Part shown: positions 48,948-61,225 of the stretch, one piece after another
How the letters are laid out: each line of letters opens with the position of its first letter
How positions within the stretch are numbered: the first letter of the stretch is position 1
NCBI RefSeq assembly: GCF_000002985.6
Contig: NC_003281.10
Span: 4,960,001-5,024,000 of the forward strand
Source of the DNA: Caenorhabditis elegans
Lineage: Eukaryota; Nematoda; Chromadorea; Rhabditida; Rhabditidae
Reading direction: 5' to 3'
Length of the DNA stretch: 64,000 bases
Translations under genes and position numbers: made by a program
The notes under the pieces: generated by a model
What the model was told of the DNA's origin: nothing
Database searches by the model: none
What the model saw: only the letters and a program-made list of their open reading frames with translations

Positions 48948-50104
48948 CCGTCCTTTAAAATAATACACAAGTCTTGAGAGAAGGTGGGGAAGGAGATGTT
49001 GAATAGGGGGACGTGGGAAAGGAAATTGATAAGGGTGAAATCAGTATTTCAGTCAAATTATTTCTAACCAAATCAACTCCAATGATATTGGAGACAAGTA
49101 CTTCGTCGATGGTGAAATCGGGAGACAAAAAGTGTCAGACTTTCAGAATTTCTACATCAGAAAGACCACACGGGTTTCTGGCTGTTTTTTTTCTGAAAAG
49201 CTGAAAGCCTGGGGGTTAGCAAACAAGAAAAAACAAAAAGCATCAGTGGGGGAAGCAGTCATATATAACAAAACGATTGAGATGAGGGGAAATCTCATTC
49301 GAAACACTAAAAAATATTTAAAAGCCAACTACTAAAAATTCTACACCAAAATTTCAGAATATGTAGGAGTTATTAAGAAATTTGGAAAGAACAAAAGCAG
49401 AACGCGTGGGGGATGACAAATATAAAAAGATAACAAAAAGGCCTACAAGATGGAACTAAATTCTAAAGAGAGGTGCATTTAACTAGTGCCCTGAGATTTT
49501 GTAAAATCAGCTTTAGAAAAGTGACTAAAACTAGATCAGCTGATATCACGAAATCTTTTAGTCCAAATATGGAGGTTTTGGGGTGAAGGGTAACAACAAT
49601 AGTCTTGTTTTTAAACTAATAACAACAGAAGAATTGGAAGCAGGAAAAAGGCTTAAATGGCCATAAAAGGGAATAACAACGGGAGAAAAAGAAAAGAAAA
49701 CACGATTAAATCATTAAAATGACAAAAAAACGATACAGTCAAGAGCCATTTGTGAGTTTTGAAGACAAACATTTTGGCTGGAAAGTGGAAGAGGAAGAAA
49801 GAAAAGAAGAAAGAGATATAAACTTCAGAAGATCAAGTGTTTGGGTGGGATGGTGAACGGTGTATTTCAAAAAATATAAAAGGACGGGAAAAATTAAAGT
49901 TAACCGTGATTGTGAAGGGTATAAATGAAGATAGTTCAAAAAATAATAAAGTGTAGAGCGAAAAGGCAGAAAAAGATGTACGGACAGGAGAACGGCGTAT
50001 TTTGAGCAAAACATTTCAAAAAAGGACACTTGAGGTGATGTGTGTGATGATGGTAACTTAGGTGAAAGTGATAGGAGGGATGGAAACGATACTTTGAGCA
50101 TATC
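48948..50104 (-). other. larp-1: Probable long 3' UTR of larp-1
   Basis: Between the larp-1 stop and its AATAAA. On the sense strand it is rich in C/T runs and lacks supported exons; an open frame at 49739-50101 is Ser/Leu/Phe-rich from pyrimidines and is not taken as a gene. About 1.1 kb is long for a worm 3' UTR. Confidence 0.5.
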
Positions 50105-53100
50105 TTACTTCTTGGTTGATTGTGGAAGATTCTGAAATTAAGAAAAAAATTTTTAAAGGAAATATTAAAGATCAACTAACTCTGAAGTCATCCGTAGATT
50201 TATATTTATTCAACTCCTTTGTCAAATAGTCGTCGACAACCAATTGCTTGGCAATTTTCGATCTGAAAACGAAAAGTGTTTTGTTTTAAACCATGACAAC
50301 TCCCTACCTCTGTAAGAATGCAAAAAGCTTTTCGAGACCGTAAAGTTCTCCCTTCTGTACATCGGTGGTGACATCTTTCATGAAATTTTTGTAGATTTCT
50401 GGCCGGAATTTCTTTTCCAAACCATAGCTGTAGAAGCGGAATAGAGCCTCAATCCCGTAGCGAGATCTGAAATGTTTCATAAACGTTAAGTATTTCCCGA
50501 AGTACAAAAACGATAAATTCTATTTTTTTTTAAATTAACATACCCAATCTCGGCATCTTCAAGAGCCAACTTGCGGAACTCCTCGTACATGTTTCTGTTG
50601 AAGTTATCGCGCAAGAAGAATGACCAGAAACGATACAAAGTGTTCATTTCAGCACAGTCATATCCAAGACTCTTGCGTTGTTTCAGACAAGCTTGTCTCC
50701 ACGTCGAGTACACATTCTGCACAAAACGATCCTCTTGAAGAAGACTGATCGATGGATGATTGGCAGGAACTTGAGATGAGCTGGCTGCGATTCCGATTGG
50801 TGCTGCTGGAAGAGCATCTTCGCGTCCAAGAACCCAGGCCACTGGCATCTCAACTGGTGGCTTCTCACTGTGACGAGTCTTCTTTTTGCGTGGAGATTTT
50901 GCGTCAAGTGGAGCAGTTGGCTTTGAGATTGGATAGAAACGGTTCATCTTCTGCTCTTCAGACTCACGACGTTGCATGGGCGACTTTGGCTGCAAATTTT
51001 ATATGAATAAGACTCCTGTTTTTTTCTAATAAAATTAGTTGGATATTGTAGGAAAACTGATTTGAGTAGAATATACAAACAAGATGCAATATGAGCAAGA
51101 ACGTGAAACTTATAATACACAATATCAAATAAACCGTACCACAGTAACACTGGCGGCCGCACGTTCTTTTGCTTTCTTTGTCCAGACAGAGTCAGGTGTT
51201 GGCTGAGTTCCCGAAGGAAGTGGAATCTCTGGTGGCTCATCAGAAGTCTTCTTTGCGTCTTCATTTCCGCGCATTTCATTGAACTGTTCAGCGGAAATCG
51301 TTGAGACCTTGGACGTCTGTAATTGGAGTGCTCACAACACGGTTACAAAACAACTTTAAGAAGTGGCAAGAAGGCAAAGTTTGGATGAAAATGGGAGAAC
51401 AAGCAAAACTGTTAACTATGTTAAAATACATTTGGGAATAATCTGAATTCCTTAATGATAATAATCACATACCGGAATATCTTTTTCCTGTGGCACTGTC
51501 CACAATTCCTCCTCGTATCTGCGCAATCCAATTTCAACTTCTTCATTGAACTCTCCTTGATTTTGTGATCTCGTTGAAAAATCGCCAGTACGATCAAGTG
51601 TTCTACGTGATGGTGTCATAATAATTAATTTGCTTATAACATCGTCTCCGATTTCTTCCGAATCGATAGCACTGAAAAATATTACATGGGTGAGATCATA
51701 ATTTTTATAGCAAAAGTACTCACCTCAAGAAAGCTTTCTTTGATTTCTCAGGTCTTTTCGGTGTCTGTGCTGAGCCACCACCACCGGATATTTCATTATC
51801 AAACTGAAAATCCAAATCGGGTTGATCTGATCCACTCTGTTGTAATGATTTCTGTTGTTGCTGCGGTTGTCTTTTATTGTCATTTGTAGATTGTGATCCA
51901 GAAGTGAGTCGTCCTTTTCCTTTTCCTTTCCTCGTTTTTACCTCTTCCCATTCTTCTGGTTGTTGTGGTTTTGAGGATGAAGCTTGTGGTTGTGACTCCA
52001 CTGGTGCAGCCGTTGCTGCTGGTCCGTTTTGTCTGAATTGTTGCGGTGCCTGAGAAGATGGTCCTGGCAACGAATCAGCTCCACTAACAGTTGGCATCAA
52101 CGGCCAGATGGTTGGATTTACGGGTGCTCGAATCTGAAGACCATCCGGCGACATATCGACTTTAGTAGAATCCTTGAGAGCTTCTAAAATCAACGAGTAG
52201 TCTTCTGTCAAAGAGCGAACACGTGGGAACGATGCAATAAGAGCAACGGGCAAATATCCTTCAGGACCCATCTTACGGCGCAAGAAGAAGTCCTTTTGAA
52301 GATTTTCCTCCGAGAAGTAGTACTCACTGAAAACATTTTAATTCTGTGAACATTCTTTAGTTCCAATGATAGAATTTCTCAATTCATTACTTTGATACCA
52401 ATATTGGATAAAAACAGGAAAATTATTTTTTTGAAATGTTTGAAATAACACTTACATTTGTTTCCTGACGTACTCCTTGAGTGTATCATCTGTCACAGGG
52501 CGTGGTGCAGTTGGTGGATTGTAAATTGGCGCAAATGGAATCGCAGTGTTGATAGGTTCTCCGTTAGATACTGGAGAAGTGACTCCACCATCACGATCCA
52601 ATGGAGGAGACATTAGGTGTGGTGAAAGCATCGGCATTGGTGGACGGAATGGAGCAAATGACGCCATATGCTGTTGTGCTTGTTGTATCAAGATACTGGC
52701 TTGATGTGGATCAAGCTGATGTTCAAACTGTTGAGGAGCACCGTAATACTGTGAGTATTGTGCTTCCATTAAAGTCATATAATCGAAGTTATCATCTCCA
52801 GCTTCAATATCCTCCCAGCGTGGAAGTGGACCACGCTCTTTTCGCTGAGCGGCTGTCAACTTTGGTGGAGCATGAGGATTTGCTCGAGCTTGAAATCTGT
52901 CGTTTCTTTGATAATAAGCTTTTGGTTGAGATTTGTCCTCCTTGCGTTCACCGCCATTTTTGTGCCAGTAGTCTCCAGTTTTGGCGGTGCTTGTGTTATT
53001 TCCGTTTCGGTTAGCCGCAGGGGCATTCTGAAAAAATAATATTTATTTTAAATTCACATAAACCCTCTAAAAAAACTCACTTTGGCGTTTCCGTTCATGA

Positions 53101-56100
53101 TTGGCGCTTTGTCTTTTGGCAAGTGTTCTGGTGAATTGCTTTCGCTTTGATGTGGAGAAGTTGAATTAGGAGGAGTTGGCATATCAGATCCTGCCTTATT
53201 ATTTACTTTCTTTTTCCAGCCGTGAGTACCACCTTGTTGGTAGTATATCCCATTCGATCCGGAATCCACGACCCTGAAGAAACATCAGCATTAAATTGGG
53301 CATTTCAGTAGGTATTTTCTTTAATAGGATATAGGGTGAAAAACACTGAAAACGGAAGACGATGCAAGAGAGCAGAATGACGTCAATGTGCAGATGCAAA
53401 AGGAGAAGAGACAAAGACACACGCATGAAACAAAATAATGACGTCGTTTCCCTAGGAGCACATCGGAATTTAGGATATTGAATAGTGTTAATATTTCTAT
53501 CTATGGCTTACTCTACAAAATTAAAAAATCAAACAAAAAGGGAGAAGAGTATAATTTTGGGGAAGAAGTAGAAAACCACAAAAAAGCTTTCTTCTGGCAG
53601 CTTGTTGACAACTTGATGCCCAATTTTCTTCTCTGTGTTCTCGGGTGTAAAGAGAAATTTGAAGAAGAAAATCTATGTTTTACGGAATGAAATACGGAAA
53701 CAAGTGTGTAGAATAGCAAAAACCTAACGCAATGAGTAGGCGATGTCAACTAAAACATCATCTGAATAGAAAATATGTGGAGATCCTAGAGAGAAGGGAG
53801 GCAAATGGCATAGAGACCGCCCTTTTCCTTATATGCTTTTTCAGGCTACGGAATAGCTCACTGTGAGCAGGAAAAAAGAAAATACGTTAGAAGAGGGCTT
53901 GTGGAGGGCGCAGGCCCCTCGTTCTGCGCTCCTCTCGCGCAGAAGGGGCGCACACAATCACAAACAACCACACAGACACCCAGAGAAAAGAAGAGCTAGG
54001 AAAAGAGTGTTTCGGTTGGCGGAGAGCGTCACTGCTGTGGCTGCTGGCCTTAGAAATGAAGTAACGATGTCAGTATTGTGAGGCCCAATAAGAGACGCAG
54101 AGAAACGAAGTGAGAATCGCCACTCGTTTCACCCGACTCCCCGGTCTTCTTCTCTCCTTTAATCGACCAACACATTTATATTTCTCTCTTGTCTCGTCTA
54201 GCCAACAAGGTGAGCGAAAAGAGAAAGAGTGTCGTGGTGAGTGAGAGAGTGAGCGCACATATAGCACACTCAAATGAGATGTTGGCGACGACGACGAAGA
54301 CAGAGTAGAAGGAGACCTTTGTCAGCCAGCTGCCCTGTGCTGTTCAGACATGACATTCACAATGTAGAAAATTCGAAACAGAGATCTACTGAGGCATGGA
54401 GATCTGATTTTATCAAAATTTGATTGAACTCCGAGCCTTCTTTATCAGAACAGAATATATCATGCAGTTTTGCTCAATATTTTGAAAAATTACAAAAGAG
54501 ATTATATCAATTACTGGGAAAGTGATTTTGAGAAGCAACAAAGGAAGATGAAACCATAATTCTAGCTCAATCGTAAAAGCTACGACATTCACCTCCGTAG
54601 TAGTTTTGAAACGAACATATTTTTTAAAGTTTTTTCAGTTCCATTTGGAGCGAAACCATCGAGTGTTCGCACAAAATCATCGTGTCAAAAGTATCATAAA
54701 ACTAGTATTATATCGCTGAATGTGCCCGCGCTATAGATGCAGATGCAGGGAATATGATCATCATGACAAAGGCGACGACACGGCAATAGGGAGCGGAGGA
54801 TCGAAAATTGCCATTAAAAAGTGCGATTCTATATCAAAGTTAGAAAAAAAAGAAGAGACGAGGAAAATGCCGTATATTTGTTGTTTCTGATGGATTGCCT
54901 AGATAACTACACCTTATATGATGTTTCACGGGTTGGTGTTTATAAAAGAAAGTGAAACATATACTCACCGATCACTCGACATTTCGTTGATTGGGCTCTT
55001 GTTGTCTTTGCTTCGAGACCTGGAAAACAAACAATTGATTATGATAATTTGAACTTGTAGTGCGTGAAAAGATTTATGAAACGTCTTCTTATAAACTAAG
55101 CAGACAAAATTACAGCAAATCTTCCAAATTTCCTATCCCAAGAAAACATTCCGATAACAGCTTTTTCAGTGCACCAACATTTCAATTTTCCATCATAAAT
55201 TTACAAGTCCCTATCAAAAGAATGATCAAGTTCTAGACAGAGCATTCTCATGATTGAAGCCACCGACCAGAGTTTTGTGTTATCATTCTAAACGTATACG
55301 ATAATGTCTTCGCGTTGTCAATTGTCCGGTAAGAGAATGACAACATGGACTACTAACCGTTATGAAAATTCAAGACTTTTGTTGTCGCTATTTCCAAGGA
55401 GACCAACGAATTGGAGGAAGAGATTGAAGAAATAAAAAGAGAAGAGGACCTTCTTCTTTTTCCTTTCTCCTTTTTCTCCCGAAAATAATTGCGTGGTGTG
55501 TGTGCGAAAGAACCAAAAGCAGCCAGGCTCAGCTATGGCGAGGGGTGCCACTACCAAAAAAGAGTACTACTTTTGACGCTGAGAGAAGCATCCACATCAG
55601 CTAGAAAATAGAAACGAACGTGCCATGACGAATTTCAAACATGTTTTCTTTTTTTTCAACACAAAAAGCAGACTCCAAACTTAGTTGGTTCTGAAGAACG
55701 CATAAAACTAAAAATATACTGCAGAAAAATCTGGTTTCAGTTCTGAATCTAGTTTGCAGAAAGTGGAGTAAGCAGAATCTGTTTGAATTGCATGCCACGT
55801 TGATGGTTTTTGTTTTACTCAGAAGTGCCTTTTTATTGTTAGGGTGATTAAAATGAAGTGTGCCTAAATTATCAGTTATCGTAACTACATGAAAAAATAA
55901 AACAAGTTCTCAAAAGTTATGGACAGAAGGTGAAAATCTGTTCACACATTGCCTATGTCAAAGTATGCGAAGTGTCCGCAAATTTATGCATATAAAAACG
56001 GGTGAATCTGTTGTTGAGGTGGTAGTGCTAGTGTATAAAGGAGAGGTTGTAGGCACAAACGAGTGGTCGACTCTGGTTAGATGGCTCCAATAGATGAAAA

Positions 56101-57650
56101 TGGAGAGAAAACACCAAAAAGAGAAGAGCGCTCCATTTCCCCTAGCCATAGACGAGAACGACGTTTAATCGCTGCTCTAACGACGGAAAGTGGGTGAAAA
56201 GCGTTGAGAGGCTCGTTCGAATAAATGAAGAGAGCCGAATAAAAATAAGAGCTAATGGCGAGCAACGTCGTCTAATAATTTGTATTGAACACTCACCAGT
56301 ATTGTTGCTCATCTCCGCTTGCTGAATCCTCTTCGCCAGATCGTCGCCGAACTGAAAATATTTTCACAATATTGCGGTTTTAAAATGATGTTCTTGAACA
56401 TACCAGCTTCGTCATTAGCCGAACGTCTGGTTCCTTTTTCGCCGCCATTTCCACGCGGTGCTCCTTTTCCTTTACTTCCATAGTCGACTGAGATATCAAC
56501 CTTCTTCCAACTATTTTTAGTCATCTTTCCACCAGTTTTGTGTTGCGAATTGCTACTGCTTTCGTTATTATCATCCTGCAATAATACATTTAAAAATTAA
56601 CTCAAAATAAGTGGGAACCGCTTTTTCAGCAAAAAATTCACTCAATATTCAAAAATTGAATCTTAAATTTAAACCGCTTTAGAACTATGCACGTTTGTAT
56701 ATTAATCATTCACAGAGTGACTAGCTTATATAGGTAAAGCTATTTTCAAAAAAAAAGAAGTTTCGTGTTTCATTTACAACTATGGCTATGAAAATCCGTG
56801 TTAGATTGAAAAAAAAACAATTAACTCACTGAATTTGATGGGGAGACATGTCCGTTAAGCTCGGCTTTCGCTAGAGTTGGCCAATCCTGAGTGGCAGCAA
56901 CAGTGACTGTTTCAGTAACAGGAGCAGTTGCTGCTGGGGCTGTGGATGTTTTCCATGGCTCTTTCTTTGATTCTCTGGATTTTGACTTCTCTTTGATTGG
57001 CGCTGCTTGTTTAGGAGTTGGCTCAACAGCCCGTTTCTTTTCTGGAATTGGCGCTGAAGATTTCTGAACGACTGGAGTTGCAGTAATAATAAATTGGTCT
57101 GCGGCGGTTTCGGATTTTTGTTCCTTTTGAGCTGCGGCAGCTGCGGCTTCAGCTTCTTCTGAAACTATGATTTTTTTTTGGAAAACGTGAAAACCCAAGA
57201 ACACTTTCAAAAAAGGCATAACCAATTCGGTTTATGAATATATAATTTTAAAAAAATCGCACCTTTGTTTTTGAACCAAGCGTTTATAGCCGGTAATGGA
57301 GCTGGTTCCAGCACAACAGGAATCTCAACTGGTTTCACCTCTTCTGTTGCTACCTTTTCAGCTGGTTTTTCGGTTTTAGTCTCTCCTCTCGGTTTTCGAT
57401 CGCCTTTTCTGTTATTACGACGTTTTCCTTTTCCTTCACCTCGTGGTCTTTCCGAACGTCCACCAACATTTTCCTTTTCACGTCTGTTATGTGGTGGATG
57501 TGCCTGCTTTTCGGGTTGACTGTTTTCGTTTTGTGTAGAAGAATGAGAGCTATCTTGCGTGTGCTGAACCTGCTGTGATGGAGACGAAGCGTCTTCCGCC
57601 TGTCCAGAAACTACTTTTGCGAATGAGAGCATGGGCTGCTTCTCGGCCAT
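50105..57650 (-). CDS. larp-1: LARP1, La-related RNA-binding protein
   Basis: RNA-binding regulator of mRNA translation and stability; LARP1 binds caps of TOP mRNAs through DM15 repeats. Starts [20 protein letters not shown], preceded by a TTTTTTCCAG acceptor about 45 bp upstream. The N-terminal half is low complexity ([14 protein letters not shown], Ala/Glu runs, [12 protein letters not shown]-like block, [11 protein letters not shown]). The La motif is at 52100-52560: [61 protein letters not shown] Gln/Pro-rich linker follows ([17 protein letters not shown]). C-terminal DM15 repeats: [80 protein letters not shown]. It ends LPQSTKK, stop at 50105-50107. About 14 exons; two large introns (53280-54966 and 55023-56298) precede the La motif and could hold an internal promoter for a shorter isoform. 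Confidence 0.93.
53915..53948. other. GC-rich stem-loop
   Basis: CCCCT and TTCTGCGC (53915-53929, a short bulge between) pair with GCGCAGAAGGGG (53937-53948), a 12-13 bp stem with a 7-nt loop, GC-rich in AT-rich surroundings, inside a larp-1 intron. Confidence 0.6.
54091..54102 (-). promoter_or_regulatory. CTCTGCGTCTCT promoter motif
   Basis: AGAGACGCAGAG on the plus strand, reading CTCTGCGTCTCT in the larp-1 direction. This word is over-represented in worm promoters as I recall. Its place in an intron hints at an internal larp-1 promoter. Confidence 0.4.
55023..56298 (-). other. larp-1: larp-1 intron with GA-rich tracts
   Basis: 1.3 kb between exons encoding ...SGDEQQYW and [17 protein letters not shown]. 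Contains a possible small open frame on the opposite strand (56081-56197) but no other feature that I can support. Confidence 0.5.
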
Positions 57651-58647
57651 CCGATCTTCTTTTCTACTTGCTGTTGATGTTAGCAAGTTTTTCTTACCTG
57701 GAAAAAAATATTTTGGACTGAATTGGCATTGGAAAATTTTTAAAAAACGTATTCCGAAGTGCGACAAAAAAAGTTGAATAAATTTACAAGCTAGAAAATG
57801 GAAACATGGAAGAACATACTATCCACTTTTTCGATTTTGAAGAACATCTAAATTTTTTAATGTTGTTCAGAAAGATTGTTCCGGTTTTTTCAACTTTCTG
57901 AAAATAAGACGGTAAAGAATTTTATCAGAATCGTTTGAAGTTTTGGAAAACAAGAAGACTATGGATAGAGTTAATACTTTCGATAAAGTTTTTAATCCGC
58001 CTGAGATTGTACCCTTGACGACAAATGGAGAGAACAGAGAAATGAGAGAAGATATTTAACCTTTAAAAAAGTGTTTGAACTTATTTGTTAGAAACCTTAA
58101 TCAATGAAATGTAAAAGAGAAATCGCTTAAATTTAAATATTTGTCCAAAAAATCGATACTATTTTATTCTGAAATATTAAAAAAAACAGAAAGAAAGAAA
58201 GACATAAAATAGCGAAAAGTTCAATTTCTGCGTAGCGCCCCTATGCTTTACCATTGCACTAGAAGTTTACACACAGTCTGGGGGTACACACGAAATGCCC
58301 GGCAGCTCGCGCACCGAGAACGCGTCAATAACTAGCCCTCATGCGTCTTTTTGGTCGCCTTGACGCGATTCTCGTGTCCGCTGGTTTTGTTGTTTTGCCG
58401 AGTAAACACACGTTTTGAAGGCCAAGACGGGACAGATTATTTTTTTTTCAATTGTTTTTCTGCATGAAAGAAAGCAATGTTTCTTTACTCTATTTTCCCC
58501 GTTTCGTAGAAATTTCAATGTCTCCTCTTCCCTAGTTTAACCTTTTCTCAGTTTTGAAATAATCTTTCGATAAAATCAATGATGACTCATAAAAGTTTGT
58601 CTTATTAAAAGCGCTCATACTTCCTTAACTTTTCACTCTTTTAGATA
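57651..58647. promoter_or_regulatory. Shared divergent promoter of larp-1 and wip-1 operons
   Basis: About 1 kb between the two start codons. The larp-1 leader occupies the first 50 bp. A GC-richer core at about 58220-58400 (AGCGCCCCTATGC, GCTCGCGCACCGAGAACGCG, CATGCGTCTTTTTGG) is the probable initiation region. TTTTAG at 58644 is the wip-1 trans-splice acceptor. Confidence 0.5.
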
Positions 58648-60808
58648 ATGCCTCCACCACCTCCACCACCGCCGCCTCCACCTCCGCCGCCACCTCCGGC
58701 TGCATCGGCTCCGCCACCATCCAGCAATGCTCGAAATGCTCTTCTTGGCGATATTCATGTGAGTTTAAAGTTTTTTTAATTTGTAAAAATAATTTAAATA
58801 TTCAGAAAGGTTTAAAACTGAAAAAGACAGTCACGAATGATCGATCAGCGCCATCTGTTGGAAAAGTCGTTGGAAGTAGCGGATCTTCATCGAATGGAAA
58901 TTCTGGAAACGGAAATGGTCCGGCTGCTAAACCTCCACAAATGTCTGGCGGATTAGGAGGTCTTTTTGCGAATGGAATGCCAATGAAACCAAGCGAGAAT
59001 AAAATTAGACGAGCAACTACTAGTATAGGTATATCTAAGTTTAAACTTTTTGGCAATTTAACGCAATTCACAACAAGAATTTAAAGTACTAGGAAAATAT
59101 ACATTTCAATGTTTTAAAGTATTTTTTCTCGCACGGAGAACAAACTGGCAAAAAAAATTGTTTTCAGTGATATCCCTTTTTAAAATAACCGTTACCCATT
59201 ATAACCCTCTATCCCACTTTCAGGACCCCCTCCAACCGCCTCATCAGCTCCACCAGTACCTCCTCCTGCTCCAGTTCCAGCTGTTGAAGGTACACATTCA
59301 GTTTTTGTTGTCGTTTTCCCCCAATTTTTGGTTTTTTCACTAATTCCAATTAACCCAAGTGAAAAAACAAATGTTTTTTTCAGGAAAAAAGCCATCGATT
59401 GTCTCATCATCTTCATTTTCTCATCATGGTGCCACATCTTCGGCTCCTCCTCCTCCGCCTCCACCACCGCCAGTTTCAGTTCCAAGCTCAAAACCGACTC
59501 CACCTCCACCGCCACCAGCTCAGCAGAAACCATCGGTTAGTCATTGAGAAATGATTTTTTAAAAAAGAAAAAAATAACTGTTTGGAAGTGCTAAAGAATT
59601 ACCAAAATTCCGCAGAATAAGTCATCTTTTTTTCTTAATTTTATTCGTTTGTAAAGTTTTGCATGAGTTTGAAATTCGATGTTTACGCTTTCGAGAGATT
59701 GTAAAAAAATAAAATCGAAGGATTTTTAAAAAGAAACTTACAACTTGATATATTAAATTAAGCATTTCTGTGATTTGCTGTAAAATGTGAATTAATATTT
59801 TTTGTCCAATTGTATTTATGTTTTAGTGTTTCTGTCAGTTTCAGAGTGATCGTGAACAGTTCCGAACGATGAGACCTCTACGACCAGCAAATGATGTGAA
59901 ACCGACAATGTATCGACGAAGTGGAAGTTCAGAGGTTTTTTTTGTTATTTTGTCGTTTTGCAGTGTTTAGTGGTTTTTAAAGTTTCCTTATGTTTTATTC
60001 TCCGGAATTATATTGTGCGCCGAGTCTTATAGACTCTGCGTCTCACCCTCTGACAATATGATAAGCATGAGAAGTTATGTAAAGGTAGGAAGAATCGTTT
60101 CGCAATAACTAGAAATTTATAATACCACTTTATGATCTAGTTATTTTGTCCAGAAAGGTAACACCAGATGAAATAATTTTTATTTAATTTCAGGATATAC
60201 CGCAAGCGACGTCGGCAACCAGACTGGCACGTCCATTAGCTCCTCCGCCAGCTCGCCCAGCTGCACCACCACCGCCAGTACCAACGCCGTCCATAGCACA
60301 AATGTCCAGCAGATTCCAGTCGCCAGCGATATCACGGTTAGAAAAATTAACGATTTTTTGAATAACAAATAATTTTAAGTTAATAGTTTCGAGTAATTTC
60401 ATGTGTATGTTATCAAATTGTTTTTTTTTAAATTAAAACCGGCACAAATCGAACATTTTCAGGACTCTTGATGATGCTCCCCCACCACCTCCACGAATCG
60501 CTTCAAAAACATCAGTTGCTCCAACATCATCTCGGGCTCCACTTCCCCCGTCTTCTTCATTTGCACCTTCAATTTCAGCATCTCCAGCACCTGCCCCACC
60601 TCCACCTCCACCGCAGGCTGCTTCACCGTATCCTGGAATGAAATCAACTGCGACTGTCTCAGCGAACGTTCCATTTCATCCACTTAACAGGTATTTTTTA
60701 AATTCATTTTTTTTTCTTCGCAATCTTTTAAATTATAGGTTCCACTTTCTACCGCTTTCTCAACTGCCACCACCACCTAAAGTTTCGTCTGGAAGTATTC
60801 GTGCCTGA
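58648..60808 (+). CDS. wip-1: WASP-interacting protein (WIP/WIPF family)
   Basis: Binds and stabilises WASP (WSP-1) and actin, promoting Arp2/3-driven actin assembly in embryonic morphogenesis. It opens with a run of about 16 prolines coded by CCN codons, then a WH2 actin-binding motif (NALLGDIHKGLKLKKT), a Gly/Ser linker, several poly-Pro blocks (PPPPPPPPPVSVP; TPPPPPPAQQ), SDREQFRTMRPLRPANDVK, APPPPPPRIASK, and the C-terminal WASP-binding segment FHPLNRFHFLPLSQLPPPPK, comparable with FYFHPISDLPPP of WIP. Stop at 60806-60808; AATAAA at 61098-61103. Exon 1 is 58648-58758, exon 2 starts at 58806. A TTTTAG acceptor is three bases before the ATG. First gene of the four-gene operon. Confidence 0.93.
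60034..60044 (+). promoter_or_regulatory. CTCTGCGTCTC motif in a wip-1 intron
   Basis: CTCTGCGTCTC within the intron at about 59935-60190. Same word as at 54091 in larp-1. It may mark an internal promoter for the downstream operon genes or a short wip-1 isoform. Confidence 0.35.
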
Positions 60809-61097
60809 TTTGGTGCTGCCAAAATGCCTTAAACTATTTTTCTCATTCTCACAATGCTCATGACGTTTCTTTCCATCAAAATGTTTGTAAAACTATTGAA
60901 AATAGTCCGTCAATCCCCCAAACCCGTTAAATATAAAATTCCCACTGTGATTTGATGCCCCCATTTTCACTTTCCCCTCTTTCATTTATATCCAACGCAT
61001 TTCTAAATGTGTACCACTCCCGATTCTATTATTTTCTCTTCGAATAACATAACCTGTTTCTAGTCCCATTTTTTCCTGGGTTTCTTCATGGTTTCTC

Positions 61098-61103
61098 AAT
61101 AAA
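61098..61103 (+). terminator. wip-1: poly(A) signal of wip-1
   Basis: AATAAA about 120 bp before the inferred mdt-11 acceptor at 61223, the standard spacing for SL2 splicing. Confidence 0.75.
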
Positions 61104-61225
61104 TCTGTGAAAATTGTCATTCAACTCTTGTTTCTAACGAAATTTATTTGTTTTTATCATTTTCCAAATATCTTCACAAAACATATATGTTTATAAAATA
61201 TATTTAAAACTCAAAAATTGCAGTT

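Larger units (their letters stand above)
53280..54966 (-). other. larp-1: larp-1 large intron with promoter-like features
   Basis: 1.7 kb between the exon ending NEMSSDR and the exon starting VVDSGSNG. It contains a GC-rich hairpin (53915-53948), a minus-strand CTCTGCGTCTCT motif (54091-54102) and GA/CT-rich tracts, all on an otherwise AT-rich background. No nested gene is supported. Confidence 0.5.

Noticed and set aside
49739-50101. 120-codon frame just after larp-1
   Set aside because: Lies in the larp-1 3' UTR; composition reflects C/T-rich sequence.
57265-57519. 84-codon plus-strand frame opposite larp-1 exon 1
   Set aside because: Mirror of a real low-complexity larp-1 exon; no independent support.
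59192-59533. 113-codon minus-strand Glu/Val-rich frame
   Set aside because: Antisense shadow of proline-coding CCN repeats in wip-1.
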